From: Roseburia sp.
Lineage (GTDB): Bacteria > Bacillota > Clostridia > Lachnospirales > Lachnospiraceae
DNA: 64,000 nt
Direction: 5' to 3'
NCBI GenBank assembly: GCA_023664725.1
Contig: JAMPFA010000002.1
Location: 1-64,000, forward strand
Every line of letters begins with the position of its first letter. Within the stretch, counting starts at the first letter, position 1. The position numbers and the translations under genes were made by a program. The notes under the pieces were generated by a model, which ran no database searches, was not told the origin of the DNA, and was given only the letters and a program-made list of their open reading frames with translations. Below are positions 62,919-64,000 of this stretch, one piece after another.

Positions 62919-63788
62919 TTATAAATATCCTTCTGCCTCTACTTCTGAAAGACCGTAGATCTCCATGAGTATAAGTCTTATTTCCACACTGCTCTGCCCT
63001 AAATTTCGCAACACTTTCACTGTGCCCAGAATACCTTCCTTTCTGCCTTCTTCTAATCCTTCTTTTCTTACTTCCTGTTTGATGATCTGTATCTGTGGTT
63101 CCATAATTTCCATCAACGCCTTACACATAATCCCATCCCCTCTCAATTCCTCTACAACCTGCAAATTTGCTCTTATGCTTACCTCCAAAACAGAATCCGC
63201 AAATTCTCGTTCCTCTTTGCTCATCAACTGTGACACATTTTCCAATATCACCTTCATCTCCTGTTTCTCCAACTCCTCAGACAACGCCCTTAGCCAGACA
63301 TGTTTTTTTATATCCAGCTCCCTGGTAACAATTATCTGAGTTGGAAACAATACACGACTTTCCACATAATAAATCCCGCTGTAAGGATTGGACAATTTAT
63401 ATCCATGTTCTCTAAAATACTGAAAAAGCTTTTTCGGCTTGTTCTCACGGATCAGAGACACTGTTATATCATCTTCTTTTATCTCATCTAATATTTTTCC
63501 ATAAGATTTATAGAGTCAGGCATATGCAGTTGCCTTATAAAAAACATCAATATCCAGATGATCCTCTGGAGATTTATATTCCAATATATTATTCCCCCGA
63601 AATATTTTCCCTATCTCGTTGGAGATATCCATCAGAGATTCTTTCTTAATAATAAGTAAATCGATTTCCAAAGGCTTTGTGTTTAAGTTATACTCCTTTT
63701 CAAAAAATAAACCTTCCTTATCCTGAGTTAATTCCAGATTCATAGCCGCTATAAAACCTGGATGCCACTGTACTCTTGTCTCTTTCAT
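62919..63788 (-). pseudogene. PD-(D/E)XK nuclease-family (Rpn/transposase-like) gene split by an in-frame TGA
   Basis: Two open frames in the same register, 63516-63788 and 62919-63461, read as one 289-codon gene with a single TGA at 63516-63518. The first part has PLEIDLLIIKK and NILEYKSPEDHLDIDVFYKA, which fit the D...ExK nuclease core. The second part continues LYKSYGKILDE and has the Glu-rich tail GLEEGRKEGIL common in Rpn-like PD-(D/E)XK proteins. The TGA falls after KATAYA, where relatives I recall often have Cys. AAAGGAG precedes the ATG at 63788. It is probably inactivated by one point mutation; recoding cannot be excluded. Confidence 0.75.
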
Positions 63789-63963
63789 TCAGACTCCTTT
63801 GTTGTGATAAATTATAACATATTTCCTAATCTTTTAAAGCCAACATTAAAAGTATAAAATTTTATATTTATAATGCCATAAAATTTTATATCTTTCAACT
63901 ACTTTTCACTCATCAATTCCAATGCCCTTTTAAACAAGAGAACTCTTAAGATTTCAACGCAAA

Positions 63964-63984
63964 AGAGCGGGCAAAACCCGCTCT
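63964..63984 (-). terminator. Terminator-like hairpin near the right edge
   Basis: AGAGCGGG and CCCGCTCT form a perfect 8-bp stem with a 5-nt loop. On the minus strand it is followed by TTTTGC, so it may end a gene that lies to the right of the window. The stretch 63789-63963 holds a -10-like TATAAT (complement of 63811-63816) for the gene before it, and nothing else that I can see. Confidence 0.65.
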
Positions 63985-64000
63985 TATCTGTTGTAAGTTA

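Overview
The window looks like the chromosome of an anaerobic, gut-type Clostridium relative, most likely Lachnospiraceae. Reasons: the rplU-prp-rpmA-obgE-yhbY-nadD-yqeK-rsfS order, the TIGR03960/TIGR03936 radical SAM pair beside RNase G, a short HisG that needs HisZ, a Phe T-box in front of pheST, yneA divergent from lexA, and a clostridial (Ccs-type) cellulose operon. Nearly everything is housekeeping. There is no rRNA, tRNA, CRISPR array, prophage or intact insertion sequence that I can see. Most genes lie on the minus strand in long operons with short gaps or overlaps.

Layout. 1-3.8 kb (+): the end of a pseudouridine synthase gene, a cytidylate-kinase-like protein, and a secreted papain-family protease with Ig-like repeats. 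4.0-8.4 kb (-): dtd, pheT, pheS and their T-box leader. 8.5-10.4 kb (+): a TtcA-like tRNA thiolase and a tyrosine recombinase behind a large palindrome. 10.4-12.4 kb: plsC, then the divergent yneA/lexA SOS module with four LexA-box-like sites. 12.5-20.6 kb (-): ribosome-associated genes (rsfS, yqeK, nadD, yhbY, obgE, rpmA, prp, rplU), then RNase G and two radical SAM-family genes. 21.0-26.1 kb (-): a partial histidine operon hisZ-G-D-B-IE in which HisIE carries an apparently inactive HisF-like barrel. 26.2-33.3 kb (-): recU, a MITE-like structured element, two pseudouridine synthases, a YgiQ radical SAM protein, a HAD hydrolase, an M23 peptidase and pepD. 33.4-40.6 kb: a YlbJ-like membrane protein (+), then the yicC-remA-gmk-rpoZ-rimO-pgsA-pncC-rsmD-coaD operon (-).

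40.6-47.8 kb (-) is a five-gene exopolysaccharide operon: a PilZ-containing cellulose synthase, a signal-peptide/TM partner, an MBOAT acyltransferase, a DHHW (AlgX/J-like) protein and a GH5 endoglucanase lipoprotein. It should make an O-acylated beta-glucan under c-di-GMP control. 48-58.5 kb holds rqcH, leuS, a secreted InlB-repeat/propeller protein, a divergent EF-G paralogue, tyrA and aroA. 58.6-64 kb holds a free-standing PilZ protein, queA, three tandem paralogues of a secreted PPC-like family, and a PD-(D/E)XK nuclease gene broken by one in-frame TGA.

The items most worth a second look are the cellulose operon with its unusual synthase tail, the three-gene secreted family, the HisF-like decoy on HisIE, the 140-bp structured repeat upstream of recU, and the 58-bp palindrome sitting on a promoter at 8.5 kb.
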